A DNA stretch of 5,383 nt from Actinoplanes liguriensis (GCA_000715855.1 KL571219.1:18554-23936), one strand, 5' to 3'; positions 1-5,257 are shown, counted from the stretch's first letter. Made by a program: numbers and translations. The notes: generated by a model from the sequence alone, not told the origin.

Positions 1-700
1 CCCCCCGCCGGCCGTAGACGTAGCTCGTCTCCCCGCGCCGCAGCGACCCGGTGGTCGTCTGCGTCCAGCGGCCCCTGTTCGAGGCCACCAGCCGTTGCGC
101 CAGCTCCACGGTCCCGGTGAGGTCGGGGATCGCGGCCACCCTGGTCCACGGCCACAGCCCCCGCAGGAACAGCGTCTCCGCCTTGTAGAGGTTCCCCACC
201 CCGGCCAGATTCCGCTGATCGAGCAGCGCCTCCGCGATCGTCGCCTCCGGACAGGCCTCGATCCGCCGCGCCGCCTCGGCCGGGTCCCAGTCGGCCCCCA
301 GCAGATCCGGCCCGAGATGCCCGACCAGGCGCTCCTCCTCCGCCGTAGGCACCAGCTCGAGGTCGTGCAGGTGGTAGCCGACCGCCACCGCCCGGGCGCT
401 CCGCAGCACCACCCGGATCAGATGCGCGGGCCGCCCGGTCCACCGCTCACCCGGCGCGTAGGTCCGCCACGCCCCGTCCATCCGCAGGTGCGAGTGCAGG
501 GTGAGGCCCGCCTGCCCGTCCCGCGTCAGCCGCAGCAGCAGATGCTTGCCCCCCCGGCTCGCCGACTCGGCCACCGTCCAACCGCTCAGATCCGCCGTAG
601 CCAGCCCCGGCACCCGGAAGTCGGATCCGGTCAGCACCTGCCCGGTCAACGCCCGCTCGACGACGCGAGCGGTGTTCCACACGGTGTCCCCCTCCGGCAT
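1..700 (-). CDS. nei2: Fpg/Nei family DNA glycosylase/AP lyase, Nei2 (endonuclease VIII) type, 3' end cut by window
   Basis: Base-excision repair enzyme expected to remove oxidised bases from DNA and nick the abasic site by beta/delta elimination. I translated the minus strand from ATG at 700 and it stays open to the window edge (233 codons). The N-terminus reads MPEGDTVWNTARVV: in this family the initiator Met is removed, Pro forms the Schiff base and the following Glu is catalytic. A conserved SRGGKHLLLR segment (about residues 50-59) carries the lysine typical of the N-terminal domain, followed by LHSHLRMDGAW. The helix-two-turn-helix domain shows LLDQRNLAGVGNLYKAE (about 166-182). The visible end, YVYGRRG, sits just before the expected Cys4 zinc finger, which lies outside. 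The PEGDTVW start fits Nei2/Nei rather than Fpg (MutM, PELPEV). An AGGA ribosome site lies 8 nt upstream of ATG. Family assignment is firm; Nei1/Nei2 subtype is less certain. Confidence 0.93.
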   Translation of the reverse strand, partial: MPEGDTVWNTARVVERALTGQVLTGSDFRVPGLATADLSGWTVAESASRGGKHLLLRLTRDGQAGLTLHSHLRMDGAWRTYAPGERWTGRPAHLIRVVLRSARAVAVGYHLHDLELVPTAEEERLVGHLGPDLLGADWDPAEAARRIEACPEATIAEALLDQRNLAGVGNLYKAETLFLRGLWPWTRVAAIPDLTGTVELAQRLVASNRGRWTQTTTGSLRRGETSYVYGRRG

Positions 701-726
701 ACCCACCATCCTGACGCGCTCGGTAA

Positions 727-754
727 GGAAGCCTCCGCTTTCGAGGAGGCTTCC
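727..754 (-). terminator. Hairpin between the 49-aa membrane gene and nei2 (terminator or attenuator)
   Basis: Perfect 10-bp inverted repeat: GGAAGCCTCC (727-736) and GGAGGCTTCC (745-754), with an 8-nt loop. It lies 19 nt after the stop of the small membrane gene and only 26 nt before the nei2 start, both on the minus strand. There is no proper T-tract on either side (minus strand continues TTACC), as is common in high-GC actinobacteria. Because so little room remains for a nei2 promoter after it, it may be a partial terminator or a leader structure rather than a full stop. Confidence 0.65.
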
Positions 755-773
755 AGTTTCACTACCCCGTCTA

Positions 774-923
774 CTACCGCAGATGCAGAAGCGGGACCAG
801 ATCCCCCGCCAGGTAGTAGAACAACATCGCCGTGGCCGTGACCACGATGATGAGACAGAGACGCAGTGTTTCCTGCCATCCGAAGATGGCCGTCCACACC
901 ACGTCGAAAGGCTCTGTCGGCAC
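774..923 (-). CDS. Small single-pass membrane protein, 49 aa, unknown function
   Basis: Starts at GTG 923 and ends at TAG 774-776. The start is chosen because AGGAGG lies 7 nt upstream, one of the best ribosome sites in the window; an in-frame GTG six bases earlier would be too close to it. The product begins VPTEPFDVVWTAIFGWQETL, then has one clear hydrophobic segment at about residues 21-40 (LCLIIVVTATAMLFYYLAG), and ends with a short DLVPLLHLR tail. There is no signal peptidase or lipobox motif, so it is probably a membrane-anchored peptide. I do not recognise the family. It is followed by a hairpin and then nei2 in the same direction, so the two might share a transcript. A longer reading from ATG 1049 adds a low-complexity Gly/Pro/Arg-rich N-terminus and is unlikely. 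Confidence 0.6.
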   Translation of the reverse strand: MPTEPFDVVWTAIFGWQETLRLCLIIVVTATAMLFYYLAGDLVPLLHLR

Positions 924-1026
924 GCGCACCCCTCCTCTCCCGCAGAGTGGACCCGTGCCCGAGGGCGGCGGTCGAATGGTGCGGCCACCGGGTCCGATTT
1001 CGAGTGTGCAACAGGAATGCGTCGGT

Positions 1027-1054
1027 TTCATAGTGCTTCCTGAGGTCATCGCAA
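1027..1054 (-). promoter_or_regulatory. Candidate promoter for the 49-aa membrane gene
   Basis: On the minus strand TTGCGA (1054-1049) and TATGAA (1032-1027) sit 16 bp apart and resemble -35 and -10 hexamers. The predicted start would be near 1019, giving a leader of roughly 95 nt before GTG 923. The spacer is short by one base, so this is only a candidate. Confidence 0.3.
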
Positions 1055-1062
1055 AAGATGAC
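1045..1062. promoter_or_regulatory. Inverted repeat over the candidate -35 region (possible operator)
   Basis: GTCATC (1045-1050) and GATGAC (1057-1062) are a perfect 6-bp inverted repeat around GCAAAA. It overlaps the candidate -35 hexamer of the small membrane gene, the place where a repressor site would be expected. No regulator can be assigned. Confidence 0.3.
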
Positions 1063-1578
1063 GGAAATGGCTCTCGGGTAATGTGTTCACGAGCCTCTCG
1101 CTCCTATCTGTTTTCGCAGGTAGATGCTTGTTTGGCGGGCCTTTCGTGCATTATGGCGAGCTGCTTCGGGAATTCCGCGAAAGGCGGTGTGGTCCGTTCG
1201 AATCGCTATCGGCGGCACATTGAGAGGCGAACCGATCGGTGCGGAGCGCCGTGTTCGGTCGGCTGTGGGGCGGATCGACCGGAAGCGGGTGGCCCAAGAC
1301 GAGCAGCGCCGAGCACCTTGAGCTGCGGCTGTCCGAGAACGGCGGCGAGCCGTCGCCCATCTGCGCTCGGCAAACAGCGAGGTGGCTGGTTGCCGCGCGA
1401 CGATGGCGCACGGCAGGTCGGCGTTTGACGGAATGCCGCGCGCAGAACGAAACAGCGCGCTGCGAGCGCCCCGGAAAGATCTGTAAGAACGGTGATCACA
1501 GGCAGTGTGAACGCGAGCACGCCTGTCGCCTTGCGGCGGATCATGAGAAGCCGCTACCATTCGGCCCCTGGCGAGTTA
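1063..1578. other. Long stretch without a convincing gene
   Basis: Several overlapping open frames run through here on both strands, the longest at 1087-1560 (minus) and 1239-1718 (plus). None gives a recognisable protein, none has a good ribosome site that I could find, and the compositions are rich in Arg, Cys and Ser as expected of chance frames. The base composition is visibly more AT-rich than the flanking genes towards both ends of the stretch. Small structures are present: an imperfect hairpin GCCGCGCGC (1435-1443) with GCGCGCTGC (1455-1463), 8 of 9 bp and an 11-nt loop, and palindromes ACCGATCGGT (1231-1240) and GTGATCAC (1492-1499). It could be an untranslated or decayed region. Confidence 0.5.
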
Positions 1579-1635
1579 TTGTCGCTGAGAGTGCTCGAAA
1601 TACGATCGACTCGGTGACGTCCCTTGCGATATGTT
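1579..1635 (+). promoter_or_regulatory. Candidate promoters for the DUF397 gene
   Basis: Two alternatives are visible. One is TTGTCG (1579-1584) with TACGAT (1601-1606), 16 bp apart. The other is TCGACT (1606-1611) with TATGTT (1630-1635), 18 bp apart, which would start transcription near 1642 and give a leader of about 40 nt. Both are vegetative sigma-like; neither is strong enough to choose by eye. Confidence 0.35.
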
Positions 1636-1647
1636 GCGCGAGGTCGC

Positions 1648-1673
1648 ATCACCGTTCTCACGGATCAGGTGAT
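1648..1673 (+). promoter_or_regulatory. Inverted repeat covering the DUF397 ribosome binding site
   Basis: ATCACC (1648-1653) and GGTGAT (1668-1673) are a perfect 6-bp inverted repeat with a 14-nt spacer that can itself pair CCG with CGG. The right arm contains the AGGTGA ribosome site (1667-1672), 8 nt before ATG 1681. In RNA it could hide the ribosome site; in DNA it could be an operator. A further GGTGAT occurs at 1491-1496. Confidence 0.35.
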
Positions 1674-1680
1674 TTAGACA

Positions 1681-1881
1681 ATGGAACCATTGGGCGCCGT
1701 GTGGCGCAAGAGCACTAGAAGCGCACAGGGGAACTGCGTGGAGGTGTCATTCTCCGGTGAAACGATCTTGGTGCGTGATACCAAAGCCGGCGGCGAGGGC
1801 GCGACACTCGCGTTCACGCCGGGCGAATGGACGGCGTTCACCGAGGGCGTCCGTCTGGGTGAGTTCGAACTGCCGCGTTGA
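1681..1881 (+). CDS. DUF397 domain protein, 66 aa (BldB-like family)
   Basis: The whole protein is one DUF397 domain. The diagnostic blocks are in order: VWRKSTRSAQGNCVEV (about residues 7-22), VRDTKAGGEGATLAFTPGEW (about 31-50) and FTEGVRLGEFELPR at the end. Length is normal for the family. The start ATG at 1681 is supported by AGGTGA 8 nt upstream. Family knowledge: DUF397 proteins, which include Streptomyces BldB and the small partners of WhiJ- and Scr1-like regulators, are usually found next to an XRE/DUF5753 gene and are thought to act with it; several such pairs are named toxin-antitoxin-like. Here the matching regulator lies next door but on the opposite strand, tail to tail, with a shared hairpin between. 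Partnership is inferred from adjacency; the biochemical role is not known. Confidence 0.92.
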   Translation: MEPLGAVWRKSTRSAQGNCVEVSFSGETILVRDTKAGGEGATLAFTPGEWTAFTEGVRLGEFELPR

Positions 1882-1892
1882 CGACGCGAACC

Positions 1893-1931
1893 GGCCGGCT
1901 GCCCCCGCCCGCACGGGCCAGGCGGCCGGCC
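1893..1931. terminator. Bidirectional terminator between the convergent DUF397 and XRE genes
   Basis: GGCCGGCTGCC (1893-1903) pairs with GGCGGCCGGCC (1921-1931) over 11 positions with a single T-G wobble on the plus-strand RNA. The 17-nt loop contains a further GCCC/GGGC stem (1907-1918). It begins 12 nt after the DUF397 stop and ends 2 nt before the XRE stop codon, so it can end transcripts from both sides. No T-tract is present. Confidence 0.75.
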
Positions 1932-1933
1932 CG

Positions 1934-2818
1934 TCAGAGCGCGGCGATCGCGTCCTCGACGAGCGTGATCGCATCCTCGTTCTTGAGTGCGATCTGCTCG
2001 ATGTTCCAGAACGACTCCAGGTACGCCGCGGCAAGCGTGAAATCATCCTTGACCAGCAGCTCACCTCGGAAGTCCTCAAGATAGAGGACGTCCTCGCTCT
2101 CGTCCGGTGAGGGCAACTCGAAGATCACATAGGGCCCGCGCATCATCTGGTAGAGCCCGGCGCCGAACGGAACGATCCAGATCGTCATCTCGGGCGACGT
2201 GAGCGCACTCTTGATCCGCTCCAGCTGCCGGCTCATCACCTCCGGAGTGCCCACCCGGCGGCGCAGACTGGCCTCGTCGATAGCCATGAAGACCTTCGGC
2301 GGATCGTCACGCTGACTCAGCCGCTCCTGGCGTTCCAGTCGCAGGTCGACCAGGCTGTCCAGCTGATTGATCAGTTTCGGGTCCGGATTGGTCACCGAGG
2401 GCGCCATCTGGGCCAGCGTCGCCCGGGCGTACTCCTCGGTCTGCAAGAGGCCCGGCACCAGCACCGGCTCGAAATTGCGGATGATCGTCGCGGCCGACTC
2501 GTAACTCAGGAACTGTGCCAGCTCCGCGGAGATGACCTCCTTGTACGACGAATACCAGGCCGGCTCCTTGGCGGCACGCGCCATCAGGATCAGGTCGTCG
2601 ATACGGGCTCGGTCCTCGATCCCGTACAGCTGAAGCATGACCTTGAGATCGTTGATGGAGATGCCGACGGCGCCACTCTCGATCCGGATCAACTTGGACA
2701 GCGACCAGTCCATCGCCGGCGCGACGTCGCGTTGGGACAGCCCCGCCGCCTCGCGGGCCTTTCGCAGCTCGACCCGGAGTCGCCTGCGTTGCACCATCGG
2801 GTCCAGGCCAGTCCCCAT
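1934..2818 (-). CDS. XRE-family helix-turn-helix regulator with DUF5753 domain (Scr1/WhiJ-like), 294 aa
   Basis: Cytoplasmic DNA-binding regulator. Residues about 14-70 form the helix-turn-helix domain (LRKAREAAGLSQRDVAPAMD, then WSLSKLIRIESG as the recognition part, then INDLKVMLQLYGI). Residues about 85-292 match DUF5753: AWYSSYKEVISAE, the family hallmark FEPVLVPGLLQTEEYAR (116-132), the R-rich LRLERQERL (159-167), DEASLRRRVG (181-190) and VLYLEDF near the end. Length is typical. ATG 2818 is chosen because GAGG lies 6 nt upstream. In this family the regulator normally works with a nearby DUF397 protein; NCBI uses the name Scr1 family TA system antitoxin-like regulator. The 66-aa DUF397 gene faces it at 53 bp. 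Stop codons of the two genes are separated only by a hairpin. Whether this pair is a toxin-antitoxin system or a developmental regulator cannot be told from sequence. Confidence 0.94.
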   Translation of the reverse strand: MGTGLDPMVQRRRLRVELRKAREAAGLSQRDVAPAMDWSLSKLIRIESGAVGISINDLKVMLQLYGIEDRARIDDLILMARAAKEPAWYSSYKEVISAELAQFLSYESAATIIRNFEPVLVPGLLQTEEYARATLAQMAPSVTNPDPKLINQLDSLVDLRLERQERLSQRDDPPKVFMAIDEASLRRRVGTPEVMSRQLERIKSALTSPEMTIWIVPFGAGLYQMMRGPYVIFELPSPDESEDVLYLEDFRGELLVKDDFTLAAAYLESFWNIEQIALKNEDAITLVEDAIAAL

Positions 2819-2845
2819 GCCGCACCTCTAGTCGATACGTCGCAC

Positions 2846-2856
2846 TGTGGATCACA
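2846..2856. promoter_or_regulatory. Short inverted repeat in the XRE gene leader (possible operator)
   Basis: TGTG-GAT-CACA is a symmetric 11-mer between the candidate promoter and the start codon of the XRE gene. Its right half GATCACA also occurs at 1494-1500 upstream of the DUF397 gene. XRE regulators often bind their own promoter, so this is a weak autoregulation candidate. It also matches a DnaA box with one mismatch, which is likely chance. Confidence 0.2.
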
Positions 2857-2901
2857 AATGGAGCAGCCTCGGCGAAAGGGAATACCGAGCCCACTGGGAG
2901 C

Positions 2902-2931
2902 AGCATAGGTTACAGGGCTCGGAGGGTCGAA
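2902..2931 (-). promoter_or_regulatory. Candidate promoter of the XRE regulator gene
   Basis: On the minus strand TTCGAC (2931-2926) and TATGCT (2907-2902) are separated by 18 bp and resemble vegetative -35 and -10 hexamers. The start would be near 2895, giving a leader of about 75 nt to ATG 2818. Confidence 0.35.
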
Positions 2932-2968
2932 AACTCTTACAATTCGTACTCACCTAACAGTCGATCCC

Positions 2969-2989
2969 CCGCACGAGCGATCCGTGCGG
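2969..2989. terminator. Hairpin between the SAM hydrolase 3' side and the XRE promoter
   Basis: CCGCACG (2969-2975) and CGTGCGG (2983-2989) are a perfect 7-bp inverted repeat with a 7-nt loop. It lies about 250 nt after the SAM hydrolase stop on the minus strand and just upstream of the XRE promoter region, so it could stop read-through into the regulator. No T-tract follows. Confidence 0.45.
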
Positions 2990-3095
2990 TTGGTGACTCG
3001 CCTCGGGCCGGGAAAGGGAACCGCGCGATCGAGTTGCTCAGGCGGGGTTCCGGACACTCGGGCGGCCCGGCCAAGCGCCGCCCTCCTCCTGCCGC

Positions 3096-3127
3096 ATGGC
3101 CGACCTCGTCGGCTGGCGGTCCGCCAT
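3096..3127. repeat. Two adjacent small hairpins inside an outer inverted repeat
   Basis: GCCGAC-CTC-GTCGGC (3099-3113) is followed directly by TGGCGG-T-CCGCCA (3114-3126), and the outer ends ATGGC (3096-3100) and GCCAT (3123-3127) are complementary too. It lies 116 nt past the SAM hydrolase stop and may contribute to transcript ending or stability. The function is not evident. Confidence 0.35.
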
Positions 3128-3142
3128 CTCCCGGCGTCCTTC

Positions 3143-3234
3143 TCCGATCGGCGGCGTCGGCTTGTTCCGGTTGGCGGCGGCGCCTTCCTCCGGCTGGTGG
3201 TGTCGCTTTTCTTCGGCTGGCGGTGTTGCCGCTG
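3143..3234. repeat. Degenerate 23-bp tandem repeat, four units
   Basis: Units start at 3143, 3166, 3189 and 3212, exactly 23 bp apart. Each begins TCCG or TTCG and carries a GGYGGYG-type block at the same offset, with a pyrimidine-rich end in the middle units. Neighbouring units share about 16-17 of 23 positions for units 2-4; the first unit is more diverged. A weaker fifth unit may start at 3120, and a loose GTCGGCTGGCGG copy lies at 3108-3119. The array ends 8 bp from the stop codon of the SAM hydrolase and would form its 3' untranslated region. The period is not a multiple of three and no frame gives a sensible protein, so it is noncoding. Confidence 0.6.
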
Positions 3235-3242
3235 GGGCGCGG

Positions 3243-4034
3243 TCAGCGGCGCTCGGCGATGCGGACGACGTCGCCGGGCACGACCGAGAGGACGACGACC
3301 GCGCGGCCGTTGTTGACGGCGACGGCGACCCGGTCCGCGGAGTCGGTGTAGACGAGCAGCTCGCCCGCGTTGACGTCGGCGAAGGTGGCGCCGCGGCGGG
3401 CGCGGACCGTGCCGTTGACGGTGAGCTCGGAGCCGAGACCGGTGAGCATCGTGCCGTCGGCGGCGAGTTGCACATTGCCGAAGCGGTCGACGGTGAGCAC
3501 CTCGGCCTCGATCCAGCCGTCGCCGATGCTGGTCACCGGGTCGGGGAGGCGGACCAGGGAGGCCGGGTCGACAGCCGGGCCGGCGTCGGAGGGGTCTGCT
3601 CCCGCGGCGAGCCGGGCCGCGGCCGGGGCGAACACGTCCCGCCCGTGGAATGTCCGGGACACGTCGCCGAGCATCCAGTCCTTGTTGGTCAGCTCGTGCG
3701 CCGAGGTGACCCCGCCGAGCGAATCGGCCGCCCAGATCAGCAGGCCGTTGTCGGGGCCGACGAAGAGCCCGTTCGGCGTGGTGAGCACCACACCCCGGCG
3801 GGCCGTGCCGACGCCCGGATCGACCACCGCGAGGTGCACCGACGCCGGGAGGAACGGCGCGGTCTGCGCCAGCACGGCAGCGCCCCGGGTCACGTCGGCG
3901 GGCGGCACGTGATGCGTGACGTCGATCACGCGGACATCCGGCGCGATTCGGGCGATCGACCCGTGGCAGGCCGCGACGAAGCCGTCGAACGTGCCGTAGT
4001 CGGTGGTGAAACTGATCCATCCATAACCGGGCAT
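3243..4034 (-). CDS. SAM hydrolase, DUF62 (SAM hydroxide adenosyltransferase) family, 263 aa
   Basis: Cytoplasmic enzyme of the fluorinase/chlorinase/DUF62 superfamily. Members with the Asp-Arg-His triad use water to split S-adenosylmethionine into adenosine and methionine. Numbering from ATG 4034: ISFTTDYG near the N-terminus (Asp12, SAM-binding side), AVVDPGVGTARRGV with Asp72 and Arg79, and FHGRDVFAPAAARLA with His130. The D-to-R distance and the later H fit the hydrolase triad, arguing against a halogenase. The C-terminal barrel-like domain shows VDRFGNVQLA (about 182-191). ATG 4034 is preferred over GTG 4061: the family starts close to the FTTDYG motif, and neither start has a ribosome site, while a -10 element sits correctly for a leaderless ATG. 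It diverges from the F420 oxidoreductase gene; no functional link is evident. The physiological role, perhaps SAM level control, remains open. Confidence 0.93.
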   Translation of the reverse strand: MPGYGWISFTTDYGTFDGFVAACHGSIARIAPDVRVIDVTHHVPPADVTRGAAVLAQTAPFLPASVHLAVVDPGVGTARRGVVLTTPNGLFVGPDNGLLIWAADSLGGVTSAHELTNKDWMLGDVSRTFHGRDVFAPAAARLAAGADPSDAGPAVDPASLVRLPDPVTSIGDGWIEAEVLTVDRFGNVQLAADGTMLTGLGSELTVNGTVRARRGATFADVNAGELLVYTDSADRVAVAVNNGRAVVVLSVVPGDVVRIAERR

Positions 4035-4041
4035 GCACGCG

Positions 4042-4047
4042 ACGTTA
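4042..4047 (-). promoter_or_regulatory. -10 element for a probable leaderless SAM hydrolase transcript
   Basis: On the minus strand TAACGT (4047-4042) fits the TANNNT pattern and ends 7 nt before ATG 4034, the spacing at which transcription starts on the A of the start codon. No ribosome site is visible upstream of that ATG. No clear -35 hexamer is seen, which is common for leaderless actinobacterial promoters. Confidence 0.45.
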
Positions 4048-4105
4048 CTGGCAGTCGCCACCCGATGCGGGCCGGGCGCGCCGCGTATCTGGCAGGGTTG
4101 TGTCC

Positions 4106-5032
4106 ATGCGTCTAGTGATCTTCACCGAACCTCAGCAGGGTGCCAGTCACGAGGACCTGCTGAGGGTGGCCAAGGCTGCCGAGGACGGCGGCTTCGACGG
4201 GTTCTTCCGCTCCGACCACTACGTCAAGATGGGCGACGGGTCCGGCCTGCCCGGGCCCAGCGACGCCTGGATCACGCTCGCCGCGCTGGCCGTGCAGACC
4301 TCCCGGATCCGGCTCGGCACGCTGGTCAGCTCCGCGACGTTCCGGCTGCCCGGCCCGCTGGCGATCGCGGTCGCCCAGGTCGACGCGATGAGTGGTGGCC
4401 GGATCGAGTTCGGGCTCGGCGGCGGCTGGTTCGACGCCGAGCACCGGGCCTACGGCATTCCGTTCCCGGCGGTCGGGGAGCGCTTCGACCGGCTGGAGGA
4501 GCAGCTCGAGATCATTACCGGGCTGTGGAAGACGCCGGACGGCGCAACCTTCGACTTCGACGGCAAGTTCTACCAGCTCAGCGACTCGCCCGCGCTGCCG
4601 AAGCCGGTGCAGTCGCCGCTGCCGGTGATCATCGGCGGACACGGCAAGAAGCGCACGCCGGATCTGGCCGCCCGGTTCGCGACCGAGTTCAACGTGCCGT
4701 TCGCCAAGATCGAAGACATTCCCGCGCAGTACGACCGTGTCCGCGCGGCAAGCGCAGCCGCCGGTCGCGCCGAGCCGCCGGCGTTCAGCGCCGCGACCGT
4801 CCTGTGCGTCGGCCGCGACGACGCCGAGGTTCGTCGCCGGGCCGCGGCGATCGGCCGGGAGGCCGACGAGATGCGGGAGAACGGCGGGATCGTCGGCACC
4901 CCGGCCGAAGTGGTCGAGACGATCAAGCGGTACGCGGATGCGGGCGCGTCTCGGCTCTTCCTGCAGGTGCTCGACCTGTCCGACATCGATCACATCGAGC
5001 TGGTCGCGTCGGACGTGCTGCCCAAGGTCTGA
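4106..5032 (+). CDS. LLM-class F420-dependent oxidoreductase, 308 aa
   Basis: Luciferase-like monooxygenase fold (TIM barrel) enzyme that most likely uses coenzyme F420 rather than FMN, acting in the cytoplasm. Motifs in order: MRLVIFTEPQ at the start, EDGGFDGFFRSDHYVKMG (about 26-43) with the cofactor-facing SDH, ITLAALAVQTSRIRLGTLVS (56-75), a classic LLM signature, FRLPGPLAIAVAQVDAMSGG (79-98), EFGLGGGWFDAEHRAYGIPF (101-120) and PLPVIIGGHGKKRT (171-184) near the phosphate-binding region. The C-terminus has the GTPAEVVETIKRYADAGASR segment (264-283). Length is normal. ATG 4106 is preferred because the family begins MRL; AGGG lies 8 nt upstream. GTG 4100 would add two residues. The substrate cannot be predicted. 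It is monocistronic, followed 8 nt later by a strong terminator, and diverges from the SAM hydrolase gene over 71 bp. Confidence 0.93.
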   Translation: MRLVIFTEPQQGASHEDLLRVAKAAEDGGFDGFFRSDHYVKMGDGSGLPGPSDAWITLAALAVQTSRIRLGTLVSSATFRLPGPLAIAVAQVDAMSGGRIEFGLGGGWFDAEHRAYGIPFPAVGERFDRLEEQLEIITGLWKTPDGATFDFDGKFYQLSDSPALPKPVQSPLPVIIGGHGKKRTPDLAARFATEFNVPFAKIEDIPAQYDRVRAASAAAGRAEPPAFSAATVLCVGRDDAEVRRRAAAIGREADEMRENGGIVGTPAEVVETIKRYADAGASRLFLQVLDLSDIDHIELVASDVLPKV

Positions 5033-5040
5033 CCGGTCCC

Positions 5041-5065
5041 GGCGGCCGTCGTCTCGACGGCCGCC
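5041..5065 (+). terminator. Terminator of the F420 oxidoreductase gene
   Basis: GGCGGCCGTCG (5041-5051) and CGACGGCCGCC (5055-5065) form a perfect 11-bp GC-rich stem with a TCT loop. It starts 8 nt after the TGA of the oxidoreductase. No T-tract follows, as expected for this GC content. Confidence 0.85.
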
Positions 5066-5067
5066 AC

Positions 5068-5098
5068 CCGGGCCGAGCCGGCCCCGGCTCATGCCCGG
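5068..5098. repeat. Second long hairpin after the terminator
   Basis: CCGGGC (5068-5073) pairs with GCCCGG (5093-5098), and inside it GAGCCGG (5075-5081) pairs with CCGGCTC (5084-5090), leaving only a C/AT internal loop: 13 base pairs in all. It starts 2 nt after the first terminator stem and its right arm runs into the first copy of the repeat that follows. It may be a back-up terminator or part of the repeat family. Confidence 0.6.
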
Positions 5099-5135
5099 AC
5101 CCAGGCAACTGATGGCGCCGAACAGGGCCCGCCCC
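5089..5135. repeat. Intergenic repeat, copy 1
   Basis: A 47-bp unit starting TCATGCC with a conserved 35-bp core at 5100-5134. The core holds GGCAACTGA and, 5 nt later, CCGAACAGGGC, and ends CGCCC. Compared with copy 2 the core differs at 2 of 35 positions; with copy 3 at 3 of 35. No protein start, transposase or target duplication is seen. Confidence 0.8.
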
Positions 5136-5137
5136 GT

Positions 5138-5184
5138 TCATGCCTCGGCCCAGGCAACTGATGGCACCGAACAGGGCTCGCCCC
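5138..5184. repeat. Intergenic repeat, copy 2
   Basis: Same 47-bp unit as copy 1, starting TCATGCC and offset by exactly 49 bp; core at 5149-5183. Differences from copy 1 in the core are GGCGCC to GGCACC and GGGCCC to GGGCTC. Copies 1 and 2 therefore form a short tandem array. Confidence 0.8.
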
Positions 5185-5257
5185 CGGCCGGCTCGCCGTG
5201 CTCGGCTGGCGCTGAGGGTCCCGGCGGGCCTCATTCTCAGCCATGGCTGCCGGCTCG

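Noticed and set aside
1190..1210. GTTCGAATC, resembling a tRNA T-loop
   Set aside because: The flanking bases do not form a 5-bp T-stem, and no acceptor stem, anticodon arm or D-arm could be found around it.
1087..1560. 157-codon open frame on the minus strand
   Set aside because: Arg/Ser/Ala-rich with no recognisable motif, overlaps other open frames of similar length on both strands, and lacks a good ribosome site; it looks like chance openness in GC-rich DNA.
1239..1718. 159-codon open frame on the plus strand
   Set aside because: Overlaps the start of the DUF397 gene, has many Cys and Arg, no known motif, and rare A/T-ending codons throughout its second half. The first part is G/C-rich at third positions, so a remnant is not fully excluded.
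2846..2854. DnaA box in the XRE leader
   Set aside because: One mismatch to the consensus, isolated, and better explained as part of a small symmetric element.
3243..4034. SAM-dependent chlorinase or fluorinase
   Set aside because: The Asp-Arg-His triad of the water-using hydrolase group is present, and no biosynthetic gene cluster for halometabolites is visible around it.
3096..4115. 339-codon plus-strand open frame
   Set aside because: It is the antisense reading of the SAM hydrolase plus the repeat region; the minus-strand frame has all the family motifs.
4112..5092. 326-codon minus-strand open frame
   Set aside because: Antisense shadow of the F420 oxidoreductase, whose motifs are intact on the plus strand.
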